Of a stretch of DNA of 58,459 bases, positions 8,794-17,815 are shown one piece after another. Position numbers and translations under genes: made by a program. The notes under the pieces were generated by a model. The model made no database searches, was not told where the DNA came from, and worked only from the letters and a program-made list of their open reading frames with translations. This DNA is from Bacteroidota bacterium (GTDB lineage Bacteria > Bacteroidota > Bacteroidia > Flavobacteriales_F > PHOS-HE28): positions 1-58,459 of the forward strand of contig JAKQEI010000199.1 in the NCBI GenBank assembly GCA_029573495.1, given 5' to 3'. Position 1 is the stretch's first letter. Every line of letters begins with the position of its first letter.

Positions 8794-9835
8794 AAGCATC
8801 ATCGTCACCGGAGGCGCCGGTTACATCGGCTCGCATACCATCATTGAATTGTTGGCGAGGTGGCCTGGCGACGTGGTGTCGATCGACCACTTCGGGAACT
8901 CCACACCGGGGGTGTTCGAACGCATCGAGCACATCACAGGACGGAAGGTTAGGAACCATGCCGTGGACCTTTGCGATCGTGCCGCGCTTGACCGTGTCAT
9001 GGATCAGGAACCCGGCATCGCAGGCGTGATCCATTTCGCCGCGTACAAGTCGGTGCCGGAATCGGTGGCGCACCCGCACAAGTACTACCACAACAACATC
9101 GAGTCCCTGCTCAACATCCTCCAGGGGTGCCAGCACCGTGGCATAGCCAACTTCATCTTCTCCTCGTCGTGCTCGGTCTACGGCAACATCGCGGAGATGC
9201 CGGTGCGTGAGGATAGTGTGCTCAGCGTGGCGGAATCGCCCTATGCCTACACGAAGCAGATCGGGGAGCGGATCGTGGCCGACCATGTTCGTGTCCAAGC
9301 CGGTATGCGGGCCATCTCCTTGCGTTACTTCAATCCGGCGGGTGCCCACGAGAGCGGTCTCAACGGCGAGGATCCGACCGACCCGCCCAGCAGCCTGGTG
9401 CCGGTGATCACCAGGACGGCCAGTGGAAGGCTCCCGGTCATGCACGTGCACGGAACGGATTATGCGACGCGCGATGGTTCCTGCATCCGGGATTATGTTC
9501 ATGTGTCCGACATCGCTGATGCACACATCGCGGCGCTCGAGCGCACCTTCGGTGGGGACATGACCGAAGCGCATGAGATCATCAACCTGGGAACAGGGAA
9601 CGGGGTGAGCGTGCTGGAGGCGATCGCGGCCTTTGAGAAGGTGAGCGGTGTCCGTTTGAACTATGAACTGGGCCAACGCCGGGCGGGGGATGTGGAGGCC
9701 GTATGGTCCGACACGGAGCGATCGAAACGCCTGCTGGGCTGGGAGGCGCAGCGTGACCTGAACGAGATGATGCGCTCCGCTTGGGCTTGGGAGCGCCATT
9801 GCATGGGCCTTAGGGGTCCAAAGGAAGGGTCGTGA
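8777..9835 (+). CDS. galE: UDP-glucose 4-epimerase family protein
   Basis: A 352-residue short-chain dehydrogenase/epimerase of the GalE type. It has the NAD-binding GGAGYIGSH (residues 12-20), HFAAYKSVPESV, the Ser-containing SSSCSVYG (129-136), the catalytic Y156-K160 pair (YAYTK) and RYFNPAGAHESG. Downstream come RDGSCIRDYVHVSDIADAH and NLGTGNGVSVLEA, both typical of GalE proper. It interconverts UDP-Glc and UDP-Gal (possibly the N-acetyl forms) and so supplies the surrounding glycosyltransferases. It is the third gene of a rightward set from 6071, and its 3' end overlaps the convergent GT2 gene by 26 bp. Confidence 0.94.
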   Translation: MDSRDRSIIVTGGAGYIGSHTIIELLARWPGDVVSIDHFGNSTPGVFERIEHITGRKVRNHAVDLCDRAALDRVMDQEPGIAGVIHFAAYKSVPESVAHPHKYYHNNIESLLNILQGCQHRGIANFIFSSSCSVYGNIAEMPVREDSVLSVAESPYAYTKQIGERIVADHVRVQAGMRAISLRYFNPAGAHESGLNGEDPTDPPSSLVPVITRTASGRLPVMHVHGTDYATRDGSCIRDYVHVSDIADAHIAALERTFGGDMTEAHEIINLGTGNGVSVLEAIAAFEKVSGVRLNYELGQRRAGDVEAVWSDTERSKRLLGWEAQRDLNEMMRSAWAWERHCMGLRGPKEGS

Positions 9836-10706
9836 CCGGACCGCGTCGCTTGCGAGCGAGCCGACGCATCAGGACACCCGGGTCCATCAGGATGGCCTTG
9901 ATGAGGTGGCGCAACCCCTTCCATCGTGCACCGGCGTTCACCCACCAGCTGCCACCGATGGACCATTCCGCATTGGCGCGGACCGTACGTGCGAACCGCC
10001 TGTCCTGCAACAATCCCATTTCATCGGCGAGGGCGAGGAGTCGGCGGTGATCGGCTTCGTAGAGCGCCACGTTCCTGCTCATGCTCGACGCGAGGACCCG
10101 ATAGCGGGCGAGTGGTCTTGGGATCCTCGCATGACCATGATGTGCTGCAAGGGCCAGAACGAAGTGCTGGTCGGCGGCGTTCGAAAGACGTGGTTCGAAC
10201 CGTGTGCCCGCATCCAAGCAGGCGCGTTTCAGGATGATGTTGCTGCAAGCGGCCGGGACCGCGGTATCAACGCCGATCAATACGGTCCGTACAAGGTCCC
10301 CATCGGTGCCGCGCATGATGCCGATCGGTTCCAACGAATGGTCGCAGGCCAGCATATCACTGAATACCCACTCCATGGGTCCGGACGAGAGGATGCGCAC
10401 CTTCTCGGCTATGTTGCCGGGCTCCATGGCGTCATCGGCATCGAGGAATCCGATGTAGGCGCCCCGGGCGGCATCGATCCCACGGTTCCTGGCGCCCGAT
10501 ACACCGGTGTTCGCCTGAGAAATGAGACGGATGCGAGGATCCGGCATCGACCTGACGACCGATGCCGTCCCGTCGGTCGAACCATCGTCCACGACGATCA
10601 CCTCGAGGTCGGTGATCGACTGCTGCAGCACCGAGCGGATGGTGTCCCGGATGAACGCTTCCGCATTGAACGCGGGGATGATGATGGATACGAGGACTTC
10701 GCTCAT
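9810..10706 (-). CDS. Glycosyltransferase family 2 (GT-A fold)
   Basis: A 298-residue GT2 enzyme beginning MSEVLVSIIIPAFNAE. The nucleotide-binding DDGSTDGT is at residues 40-47 and the metal-binding DAD at 89-91 (FLDADD). The C-terminal part holds SNAADQHFVLALAAHHG, where GT2 enzymes keep the catalytic base region, and a basic tail. No membrane anchor is evident. The start at 10706 overlaps the stop of the preceding GT4 gene (ATGA); an upstream extension of 15 codons was rejected. It is the last gene of a leftward block from 17676, and 26 bp of its end overlap galE. Confidence 0.9.
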   Translation of the reverse strand: MSEVLVSIIIPAFNAEAFIRDTIRSVLQQSITDLEVIVVDDGSTDGTASVVRSMPDPRIRLISQANTGVSGARNRGIDAARGAYIGFLDADDAMEPGNIAEKVRILSSGPMEWVFSDMLACDHSLEPIGIMRGTDGDLVRTVLIGVDTAVPAACSNIILKRACLDAGTRFEPRLSNAADQHFVLALAAHHGHARIPRPLARYRVLASSMSRNVALYEADHRRLLALADEMGLLQDRRFARTVRANAEWSIGGSWWVNAGARWKGLRHLIKAILMDPGVLMRRLARKRRGPVTTLPLDP

Positions 10707-11830
10707 ACGCCTGACATGGCTGCCTGGTAGACATGCATCGTACCCTTCCACATCACATCGAACGCGTACTTCCGCAAGGCCGTGTCCCTTCCCATCCGGC
10801 CGATGGCGTGACGATCCAATGCAAGCAGACGTTCCACACCCAAGGCGAGCGCTTCACCGGTGGGATCCTTGATGAGGATGCCGTTCACTCCATCGATGAT
10901 CGCATCCGCCGCCGCACCCGTGCGCGTGCTCACAACGGGCACTGCGTTCATCATCGCCTCGGCGTAGACCAGGCCGAAGGGCTCCATCACCGCGGCATGG
11001 AGGAAGGCATCGAGGATGCCATAGAAGGAAGGCATCTCCCCCGGTTCGATGCGGTCGATGAAATGGACCTTGGAGGCGATGCCGAGCGAACGGGCGAGAT
11101 CCTCCATGGAGGGACGGAGGGCGCCTGATCCGCACAGCAGGAAGCGCGCATTGGGGTGGTCGGACACGATGCGTGCTGCCGCGTCGAGCACGTGCCGGTG
11201 CCCCTTCCACTGCACGTACCGGGCCACCGAACCGAAGACCAGGTTCTCGCTGCTCAGGCCGAATCGTTCCCGTAGGCGCTGCATCACCTCGTGATCCTGC
11301 CGCGTGAAGCGCTCGGGCGGGATACCATTATGCACCATCGTGACCTTCCGCTCGTCCGCACCCTCCTGATCGATGATGAACCGACGGTTCTCCTCGGAGA
11401 TGGCGATGATGTGGGTGGCCATCCTGTTGTTCCAACGGTCCAACGCGACCCAGCGCCGCGCATGCATCCAATGGTAGCCGGTGTCCTGTCGCGTGAGCAC
11501 ACGTCGTCGGATACCCGCCAGGCGGGCCGCGATGAGCCCGGGAAGACTGTCGTCGAACAGGTTGCAGTGGACGATATCGGGTCGGATGCGGCGCATGTGC
11601 CACCATAGCAGAGGTAGGGCCCGTATCAACCCCCGCTTCCGTCGGCGGTCATCGTACCGGATCCAGATCACATCGAAACCCTTCGCCCTCATCTCCTCGA
11701 TCATCGGCGGCCGTTGTGGCACCAACAAGATGAAGGTGTAGTGGGGCGTGCCTTCGAGCACGGCGCGGTCCGTGAACCAGGTGAGGTAGGGCACGGTGCC
11801 ATTGTTCGCGAAGGTGTGAAGGACATGCAT
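10703..11830 (-). CDS. Glycosyltransferase family 4
   Basis: A 375-residue GT-B glycosyltransferase with classical GT4 signatures: HCNLFDDSLPGLIAARLAGI in the acceptor domain, VHNGIPPERF at the interdomain hinge, FGSVARYVQWKGH opening the donor domain, FLLCGSG, and the EX7E motif E283-PFGLVYA-E291. It is a retaining enzyme expected at the cytoplasmic side of the membrane. It ends by ATGA overlap with the GT2 gene and starts 18 bp after the acyltransferase gene, so all belong to one leftward unit. Confidence 0.92.
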   Translation of the reverse strand: MHVLHTFANNGTVPYLTWFTDRAVLEGTPHYTFILLVPQRPPMIEEMRAKGFDVIWIRYDDRRRKRGLIRALPLLWWHMRRIRPDIVHCNLFDDSLPGLIAARLAGIRRRVLTRQDTGYHWMHARRWVALDRWNNRMATHIIAISEENRRFIIDQEGADERKVTMVHNGIPPERFTRQDHEVMQRLRERFGLSSENLVFGSVARYVQWKGHRHVLDAAARIVSDHPNARFLLCGSGALRPSMEDLARSLGIASKVHFIDRIEPGEMPSFYGILDAFLHAAVMEPFGLVYAEAMMNAVPVVSTRTGAAADAIIDGVNGILIKDPTGEALALGVERLLALDRHAIGRMGRDTALRKYAFDVMWKGTMHVYQAAMSGV

Positions 11831-11848
11831 CGCCGGGGTGGGAAGGTA

Positions 11849-12874
11849 TCATGCCGGCTCGCTCGGCATGACCCTTCGAGCCTTGATCCGTTTGGACAGT
11901 TGGAGGAAAGGTCGCTCGACCAAACGATGGAAGAGATGAGCGGCAACGAGCGCCAGGGCCAGGTAGATGATGAACAAGATCGCCTTTCCCCCTGGGGAGG
12001 TGTGCAGGTCCGTGAGGCGTTTGATCACGGTCTCCGCGAAATAGGCGACCGGTACGTGGGTGATGTACAGGCTGTACGAAACGTCGCCGAGGAAGTCGGT
12101 GGGTCCGGTCCGGAAGGGCGTGCCGGACGCGATGATGAGCGCCGCCACCAGCGAGACCGCTATGGGAGTCGACCAACCCTGGTTGATGGCGGCCAGGCAG
12201 GCGCCGAGCCCAAGCAGCAGAAGGAGGCGGCGGTCCGTGGGTGTCTCCCGCCAAAGGAATACCAGGATGCCCAGTACGAAATACACGGCATAGTGGAAGA
12301 AGGAGGGGCCGGGGCTCCACGTCAGCAGGATCATGCCGGCCATGACCAGGGCGACCCGCCAATTCGGACTGCCGGAAGCGATGAGCGGGAAGACCAGCGC
12401 AAGCACCAGGTAATACTCGAACTCCGCCGTGAGGCTCCAGTAGACGAAGTTGTACCAACCGGTGCCGAAGTACTCCGCGGTGAAGGTCAGGTTGGCGAGG
12501 ACGGCGGTGAAGCCGAAGCCGGGGAAAGGGTCGCCGTCCACCGGTCTTCCGTTGATCATGATCGCCAGCAGGTGGAAGGCGATCAGCGCCAGTGCAGCGA
12601 TGTAGGCCGGTGGAGCGATGCGGACGAAGCGCCGGAGCATGAAGCGACCGAGGTTCGACCAAGCGTAACCACTTCGCTGCATGGCGTAGGGGATCACGAA
12701 GCCGGAGATCACGAAGAAGACCTGCACGCCCATCTTTCCATGCTCCACGATGTGCTCCACGCCGTTGGGGCGCAGGGTGGGCAGGATGGAGCCGAGGTAA
12801 TGGAAGATCACCACGGCCAATGCGGCCACCCCGCGCATCGGGTCCAGGATGGTCACATGTTTCACACCGCTCAT
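11849..12874 (-). CDS. Acyltransferase family 3 membrane protein
   Basis: A 341-residue multi-pass protein of the OafA/YrhL type, the second in the cluster. ILDPMRGVAALAVVIFHY carries the conserved Arg and His, followed by GVQVFFVISGFVIPYAM, the RRFVRIAPPAY loop, and WSLTAEFEYYLV. Late helices contain GDVSYSLYITHVPVAYF and LVERPFL. It probably adds an acetyl or other acyl group to a glycan built by its neighbours. Its start overlaps the upstream GT4 stop (ATGA). Confidence 0.91.
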   Translation of the reverse strand: MSGVKHVTILDPMRGVAALAVVIFHYLGSILPTLRPNGVEHIVEHGKMGVQVFFVISGFVIPYAMQRSGYAWSNLGRFMLRRFVRIAPPAYIAALALIAFHLLAIMINGRPVDGDPFPGFGFTAVLANLTFTAEYFGTGWYNFVYWSLTAEFEYYLVLALVFPLIASGSPNWRVALVMAGMILLTWSPGPSFFHYAVYFVLGILVFLWRETPTDRRLLLLLGLGACLAAINQGWSTPIAVSLVAALIIASGTPFRTGPTDFLGDVSYSLYITHVPVAYFAETVIKRLTDLHTSPGGKAILFIIYLALALVAAHLFHRLVERPFLQLSKRIKARRVMPSEPA

Positions 12875-14076
12875 CGTTCGTGGTGGTCCAGGACGTGCGC
12901 GTAAACCGCTTCGATGGCGGCTCCGATGGCTCGCGGCGAATAACGTTCCAGGGCTTCGTGTGCGATGCGGTCCCGATCGAAGGCCACGTTCCCGTTGATG
13001 CTCGCGAGCAAGGCCTCAGCAAGGGCTTGAGGGTCCGATGGTGGGACGAGGATGCCGTTGCTTGCATTGATCATCTCCGGAACGCCGTTCACCGACATGG
13101 ACAGGACGGGAGTTCCGCAACACAAGCTTTCCAACACCACGCAGGGCAGGTTGTCGGCGGTGGTGGGAAGCACGAAGAGATCCGCTTGCTGCATCCGCCG
13201 CGCAAGATCGGGCTTGTCCAGCAAGCCGGGGAAACGGACATCGATCCCTGACCATTCATTCGCACAGCGTGCCCGGATGCGTTCCATGTCGGGTCCATAG
13301 CCCGCCCACTCAACGATGCAGCGCGCTTTCGCAGCATCCGGCAACAAGGCCATGGCCCTGATGAACACGTCGTGGTCCTTAGGTGGCCGCCATACGGCAG
13401 CCAGCAACAGACGAAAGGGTCCGCTTACCCGGGTGGCTGTCGGCTTGAAGACCTCCGCGGCCACGTTCCCGACCACGGTCATGCGCTCCATGGCCACGCC
13501 ATAGTCCGTATGCAGCACGCGGGCCAGATCGTGGGAAACGGGCATGATGTGTTGCAGTTCGGTGCGCGCGAGCCACTTCCGGATGGATGTCCGTGTTCGA
13601 TCCTGGACGATCGGCGGGAGTGAACGGATCCCGAGGTGGTAGAACGAATTGTGCTCCGTGAGCACGGCCGGTAGGCCGAAGGTGTGGGCCAGGGGAAGTG
13701 CCACCTCGGTAAGGTCGGTGCGCACGTGGATGTGGACCAGTCCGATCCTGTCGCGTGCCCTTGATCGCCGTAGGGTCCTGCGCAACACCATCCGGGCGAG
13801 CACCTTCGGGATGCCGAAACGTCTCACCGGTGTTCGGATGGCGATCCGATGAACGGTCATCCCCTCATCCACCCTCACATCCTCGTATATCCGTGGCCAT
13901 GGCGACCGGCTCTTCACCACCTGCATGTATACCACCTCCACCGGTCGATGCCGCGCAATGGCCTTCACCTGTTCGCGGATGAAGATCCCGTTCACCGAGC
14001 CCGGCTCCGGCCACCAGCCGACCACGCATATGCTGGTACCATGATCGGACGGGCGGTTCAGGTTCTTTCCTTCCAT
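12871..14076 (-). CDS. Glycosyltransferase family 4
   Basis: A 401-residue GT-B enzyme. The N-terminal domain has GWWPEPGSVNGIFIREQVKA, typical of GT4 enzymes of the WcaL/AmsK kind, and LTEHNSFYH. The donor domain shows LLLAAVWRPPKDHDV, WAGYGPDMERI, and DLFVLPTTADNLPCVVLESL in place of EX7E, followed by CGTPVLSMSVNGVPEMI. A capsule or O-antigen role is inferred from context. The first 19 bases lie within the 3' end of the flippase gene, so translation is likely coupled. It ends by ATGA overlap with the acyltransferase. Confidence 0.9.
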   Translation of the reverse strand: MEGKNLNRPSDHGTSICVVGWWPEPGSVNGIFIREQVKAIARHRPVEVVYMQVVKSRSPWPRIYEDVRVDEGMTVHRIAIRTPVRRFGIPKVLARMVLRRTLRRSRARDRIGLVHIHVRTDLTEVALPLAHTFGLPAVLTEHNSFYHLGIRSLPPIVQDRTRTSIRKWLARTELQHIMPVSHDLARVLHTDYGVAMERMTVVGNVAAEVFKPTATRVSGPFRLLLAAVWRPPKDHDVFIRAMALLPDAAKARCIVEWAGYGPDMERIRARCANEWSGIDVRFPGLLDKPDLARRMQQADLFVLPTTADNLPCVVLESLCCGTPVLSMSVNGVPEMINASNGILVPPSDPQALAEALLASINGNVAFDRDRIAHEALERYSPRAIGAAIEAVYAHVLDHHER

Positions 14077-15389
14077 GGCAGGTTCCGTGTAAGGACGCTC
14101 AGATCACTTCGGCGAAGCAGGAACAGGTCATGCACGTGGATGTGTGACCTCCATCGCAAGGTGGCCAGAATGACCAGCAGGACGACGGCATAGGATATGG
14201 TGGAGGCGACCGCGGCGCCGACGATGCCCCAGATGGGGATCAACACCAGGTCCAGTGCGATCGTGACGATCGCTGCGCAGGTCGTCGCCAGGAGGTTGAA
14301 GTGCTGGAAGCCGGATTGGATCACGAGCTGGGCCAGGAGCTTCGCGGCACCGCTCAGGACGATCCCGGGAAGAAGGAAGCGCAGAGGCATCACCGATGGG
14401 GAGAACGTTTCGCCGAAGAGCATGGGTATCAGCCAGGGGGCCACGAACGCGAGCAATAGGGCAAGGGCGAGCAGCACGGTGAAGTTGATCCGTGCGATCG
14501 CTTTGAAGCGGGGCAGCATGGCCTCACGGGAATGGCCGAACAGGTATGGTTGCACTACCCGCGAGAAGGGTTCGGGAATGTTGAACAGGAGCTGTGCCAC
14601 CCCAACGGCGACGGCGTAGAGGCCGAGCTCGGCAGCACCGCGGTATTGATCCACCACCCAGACATCGAAACGGTAGTTGATCAGATTGACGAGGTTGCTC
14701 ACATGCCCGATCAATGAGAACACGATCATGGGCTTCAATACGCTCCAGGCAAGGATCAAGCGCGGCCGCACACGCACATGTACGACGTAAAGCACACACC
14801 ACCCGACGGACACGAGCGCCACGGTGATCGTGGACACGATGAGCACTTCGGGGAGCCGGTCCGCCGTGATCATCGAGCCGGGCAGCAGGAAGAGCGCGAG
14901 CATGCCGAAGGCGCTCAACCCGGCATTGACCATGCTCATCCAGTTGAGGATATTGAAGCGTTTATAGCCCAGTAGGATGGAGCTGATGGTCGTGTTCAGC
15001 AGGCTGAGCATCACGTTCGCGTAAACGAAGCCCCAGTACAGCCAGCTCGCGCGTGTCTCGGGCATGATGATCCGGGAGAAGGAGGGAATGCCGGCGGCCA
15101 CCCACAGAAGGAGGGGCACCAGGATGGCGTTCAGCAGCAGGGCGGTGGTGGCCGTTCCGATGATGCGGCTCCTGTCCTCGGGTTGCCTGGAGATGAAGTA
15201 CGTGACCCCGAACCCGATGTTGAGGCTCATCAACATCGCCAGCAGAGTGCCCAGGTTCGTGATCAGGGTGTACTCACCACGGCCGACATCGCCGAGCATG
15301 CGGGTCATCACGGTGCTGGCCACGAAGTAGAGCACGAGCGTTGGCGCCTGCGTGAGCAACGTGTAGAAGAGTCCGCGTTTCAGCGACAT
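14058..15389 (-). CDS. Polysaccharide biosynthesis flippase (Wzx/MOP superfamily)
   Basis: A 443-residue protein with about 12 to 14 hydrophobic helices and the Wzx pattern: an N-terminal SLKRGLFYTLLTQAP and MTRMLGDVGRGEYTLI near the first periplasmic turn. Internal landmarks are ISSILLGYKRFNILNW, YRFDVWVVDQYRGAAELGLYAVA and VVQPYLFGHSR. It would move undecaprenyl-linked repeat units to the periplasm. It sits 16 bp after the fused glycosyltransferase gene and overlaps the next GT4 start. A polymerase partner is not obvious in this leftward unit; the membrane protein at 6071 is the candidate. Confidence 0.88.
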   Translation of the reverse strand: MSLKRGLFYTLLTQAPTLVLYFVASTVMTRMLGDVGRGEYTLITNLGTLLAMLMSLNIGFGVTYFISRQPEDRSRIIGTATTALLLNAILVPLLLWVAAGIPSFSRIIMPETRASWLYWGFVYANVMLSLLNTTISSILLGYKRFNILNWMSMVNAGLSAFGMLALFLLPGSMITADRLPEVLIVSTITVALVSVGWCVLYVVHVRVRPRLILAWSVLKPMIVFSLIGHVSNLVNLINYRFDVWVVDQYRGAAELGLYAVAVGVAQLLFNIPEPFSRVVQPYLFGHSREAMLPRFKAIARINFTVLLALALLLAFVAPWLIPMLFGETFSPSVMPLRFLLPGIVLSGAAKLLAQLVIQSGFQHFNLLATTCAAIVTIALDLVLIPIWGIVGAAVASTISYAVVLLVILATLRWRSHIHVHDLFLLRRSDLSVLTRNLPWKERT

Positions 15390-15405
15390 GGTTCGGAGGC
15401 CTTCG

Positions 15406-17676
15406 TCAAAGTCGGAAAGGAAGGCTGCGGATCAGGTTGGGGTAGTACTGCTCGCGAGCGAGCCGGATGCGTATGGCCGAGGCTTCTGGTGGGTCGCCTT
15501 GGAGCAGGAACTCACGGAACAAAGCCAGTGTCTCGTCCATGTCATTGGAAACATGGATGATCGGGCTACGCACATCCGCGTATTCGGAGAGCCAGCTGCA
15601 GAAGAACGGCTTTCCCTGTGCGAGGAACTGGATCACCTTCTGGCTTGATATCCGATTGGCCGGGTGATCGGGCTTCAGGAAGAGGAAGCCGAAGCCCGAG
15701 ACGGCGATATATCGAACAAGTTGTTCATAGGGCACCGGCGGATGGAAGGTGACATTGGGGTAGGGGCTTTCGTCGATGAGCCGCCTTCCGACCGGGTCCG
15801 TCACGTACTCCGGTCCGATGATCAGGAAATCGACCTCCGGATGGTCGGCGAAGAGGCGCTCCCAGATCACGAAATCATGCCGGTCGTTCACGTTGCCGAT
15901 GTAGAGCCCGAACCCGGACTTCACGGGGAGGTCCAAGGGCGCAATTGGTGCCGGCGTCAGATCGCTGGCCGAAATGCCGTGCGGGACATGGTGCACAGAA
16001 CCGTTCAAGGGCAGGAATCGGGGCATGAGGTCGCGCGCGATGCAGAAAACGTGGTCGCAATTCCTGGCAAGGGCCTTCTCTCCCTTCCAGCGGAACGTAT
16101 GGTCATCCGCACAATGGTAAACGGCCCGCACCGCCCCGAGTTGCCGCGGGGAGAGCAACCGGCTCGGGTCGAAGCTCCAGAAGAGCGGCCACGGGATGCC
16201 TGAACGGCGCAGGTAACGGCGGATACGGAAGCTCACCAGGCGGTCGTTGATGGAACCGAGCACCCCACCGAGCAGGGGAATGGTGTTCCGGTAGTTCAGG
16301 ACGGTGATCCCTTCCGGCGTGGGACGGGACCCGATGCGCCATTGGAAGAGGTGCGCTGGTCGCCACGGGGGTGCGGGATCCATGAAGAACACCCTCCTGT
16401 GGCGGGTCAATGCCATGGCGAATCGGTGCTTGCTGTAACGCGGCCCGTCCCAACCTTCGTTGGAGATGATGAGGATGACACTGTCCGCCGGTACGATGGG
16501 TCGCTCCTCGGCGCTTGGCTGTCGAAGGGCCTCCTCTCCGTGGGTATCCTCCTCGGTCGCAGGGTAGAGGCGCTCGAGGATACGGTTGGTCAGCCGCTCA
16601 TAGTCCACGGAGTCCAGGTACCGTTCAACGACCACCTGATCCGTGGTCCGCCTGCCCTCCAACACCTCCCCAACGAGCTTGATGAAGTGATCGGTGTCCT
16701 CCGCCTTGAAGATGCCGTGACCGTCCAGCACCGGCACATAGCTGTTGATGGTGGTGATCGCCGGGCAACCCTGGGCGAGGTAGGTGATCACCTTGAGCGG
16801 TGTGCCCTCGCCGGTCTCCGGAATGCTGCGTGTCGGCTCGAAGTCATAGGTCACCAGGCCCATCGCAGCGCCTCGGATGATGTCCCGCAAGGCGTCGGGA
16901 TGCTTCACCCCGATGTACGTGACGTTCGGGAGCGCGAACAGCGCTTCACGCCGGATCTGTTGCTCGGTGTCGAGGGTGAACAGCTCCCCGGCGACGATCA
17001 GCCGGAGGTCCGTTCGCTGTCGGGCCAGGTCGATCAATAGCGCGTAGTTCGTGCGATAGTTGAGGCCCGCAGCCATGATCGCATAGGACCCCCACAATTC
17101 CTTGTAGTACGCTACCTGGGCCGGCCGGGGTGTGCGGTCCTCCGCCCGAACCCCATGGGGAATGAGCAGGCAGGTGCCGTTCAGGCGGCTGTAGTAGTGC
17201 AGGTACCACGGATTGATCGCGGCCACCAGGTCCGAGGAACGTGCGAAAGAGCTGTCGTTGGTCAGTCCTTGGTAGGGGTCCACGACGTGGTAGACGACCT
17301 TGGTACCAGGGCGACGAAGGACCTTGCTCTCCACCACGGCCGCAGGGTGGAAGCACCAGAGCAGGAGGTCGCTCGATGGAACGAGCCGGCGCAGCTTCCA
17401 TGCGTTGAGCCGGTTCATCAAGCGCTCCAATGGAGCAGGCAGCAGCCGGAGTGGCAGGTTGTTACGGTACTCCACCACATGCACACCCTCCTTCACGGTA
17501 CGCACCCTGGCGCTCATGGAGAACAGGTCGGTCCAGCGCCAGCGGTCGGGCAGGCTGATGAAATAGACGGGATAGCTCTTGGCGAGGAAGGCAGCGTAGT
17601 GGTGCTTCGAATACCACATGTCGCCCCAAGGCTCCAGGGAGAAGAGGAATATGGCGCGCGGACTGCGTTGCATCAT
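15406..17676 (-). CDS. Tandem (two-module) glycosyltransferase-like fusion protein
   Basis: A 756-residue protein made of two homologous halves. Module 1 spans about residues 7-370 and module 2 about 399-756, joined by an acidic linker. They match in order: MWYSKHHYAAFL / PRYSKHRFAMAL; VVEYRNNLPL / VLNYRNTIPL; VVYHVVDPY / AVYHCADDH; LLIPHGVRAEDRTP / HHVPHGISASDLTP; LIVAGE / LIIGPE; LKVITYLAQGCP / QKVIQFLAQGKP. Each half looks like a GT-B glycosyltransferase of the GT4/TuaH kind. The start is put at 17676 (ATG-ATG), since 84 upstream in-frame codons are not protein-like. It is the first gene of the leftward polysaccharide block, behind a good promoter box. Whether both halves are catalytic is unknown. 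Confidence 0.85.
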   Translation of the reverse strand: MMQRSPRAIFLFSLEPWGDMWYSKHHYAAFLAKSYPVYFISLPDRWRWTDLFSMSARVRTVKEGVHVVEYRNNLPLRLLPAPLERLMNRLNAWKLRRLVPSSDLLLWCFHPAAVVESKVLRRPGTKVVYHVVDPYQGLTNDSSFARSSDLVAAINPWYLHYYSRLNGTCLLIPHGVRAEDRTPRPAQVAYYKELWGSYAIMAAGLNYRTNYALLIDLARQRTDLRLIVAGELFTLDTEQQIRREALFALPNVTYIGVKHPDALRDIIRGAAMGLVTYDFEPTRSIPETGEGTPLKVITYLAQGCPAITTINSYVPVLDGHGIFKAEDTDHFIKLVGEVLEGRRTTDQVVVERYLDSVDYERLTNRILERLYPATEEDTHGEEALRQPSAEERPIVPADSVILIISNEGWDGPRYSKHRFAMALTRHRRVFFMDPAPPWRPAHLFQWRIGSRPTPEGITVLNYRNTIPLLGGVLGSINDRLVSFRIRRYLRRSGIPWPLFWSFDPSRLLSPRQLGAVRAVYHCADDHTFRWKGEKALARNCDHVFCIARDLMPRFLPLNGSVHHVPHGISASDLTPAPIAPLDLPVKSGFGLYIGNVNDRHDFVIWERLFADHPEVDFLIIGPEYVTDPVGRRLIDESPYPNVTFHPPVPYEQLVRYIAVSGFGFLFLKPDHPANRISSQKVIQFLAQGKPFFCSWLSEYADVRSPIIHVSNDMDETLALFREFLLQGDPPEASAIRIRLAREQYYPNLIRSLPFRL

Positions 17677-17712
17677 GGACGCGCGCGGCTTGCGCAGGCG
17701 AGCGTTGGCCGG

Positions 17713-17720
17713 CAAAACTA
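17713..17720 (-). promoter_or_regulatory. Candidate -7 box TAGTTTTG
   Basis: An exact TAnnTTTG match on the reverse strand, 36 bp upstream of the fused glycosyltransferase start at 17676 and inside a 139-bp divergent gap. It is the only plausible promoter for the leftward block down to 9810. A forward-strand near-match TATCCTTG at 17785-17792 could serve the divergent methyltransferase. Confidence 0.45.
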
Positions 17721-17815
17721 TCCTTTGTGCTTTGCTGGGCGCCAAGGGCCATGGCATGCAGCGAGCGGGTTGGCCGGGGATCACTATCCTTGCGTCCATT
17801 AAGCGCAGCGCTTCG

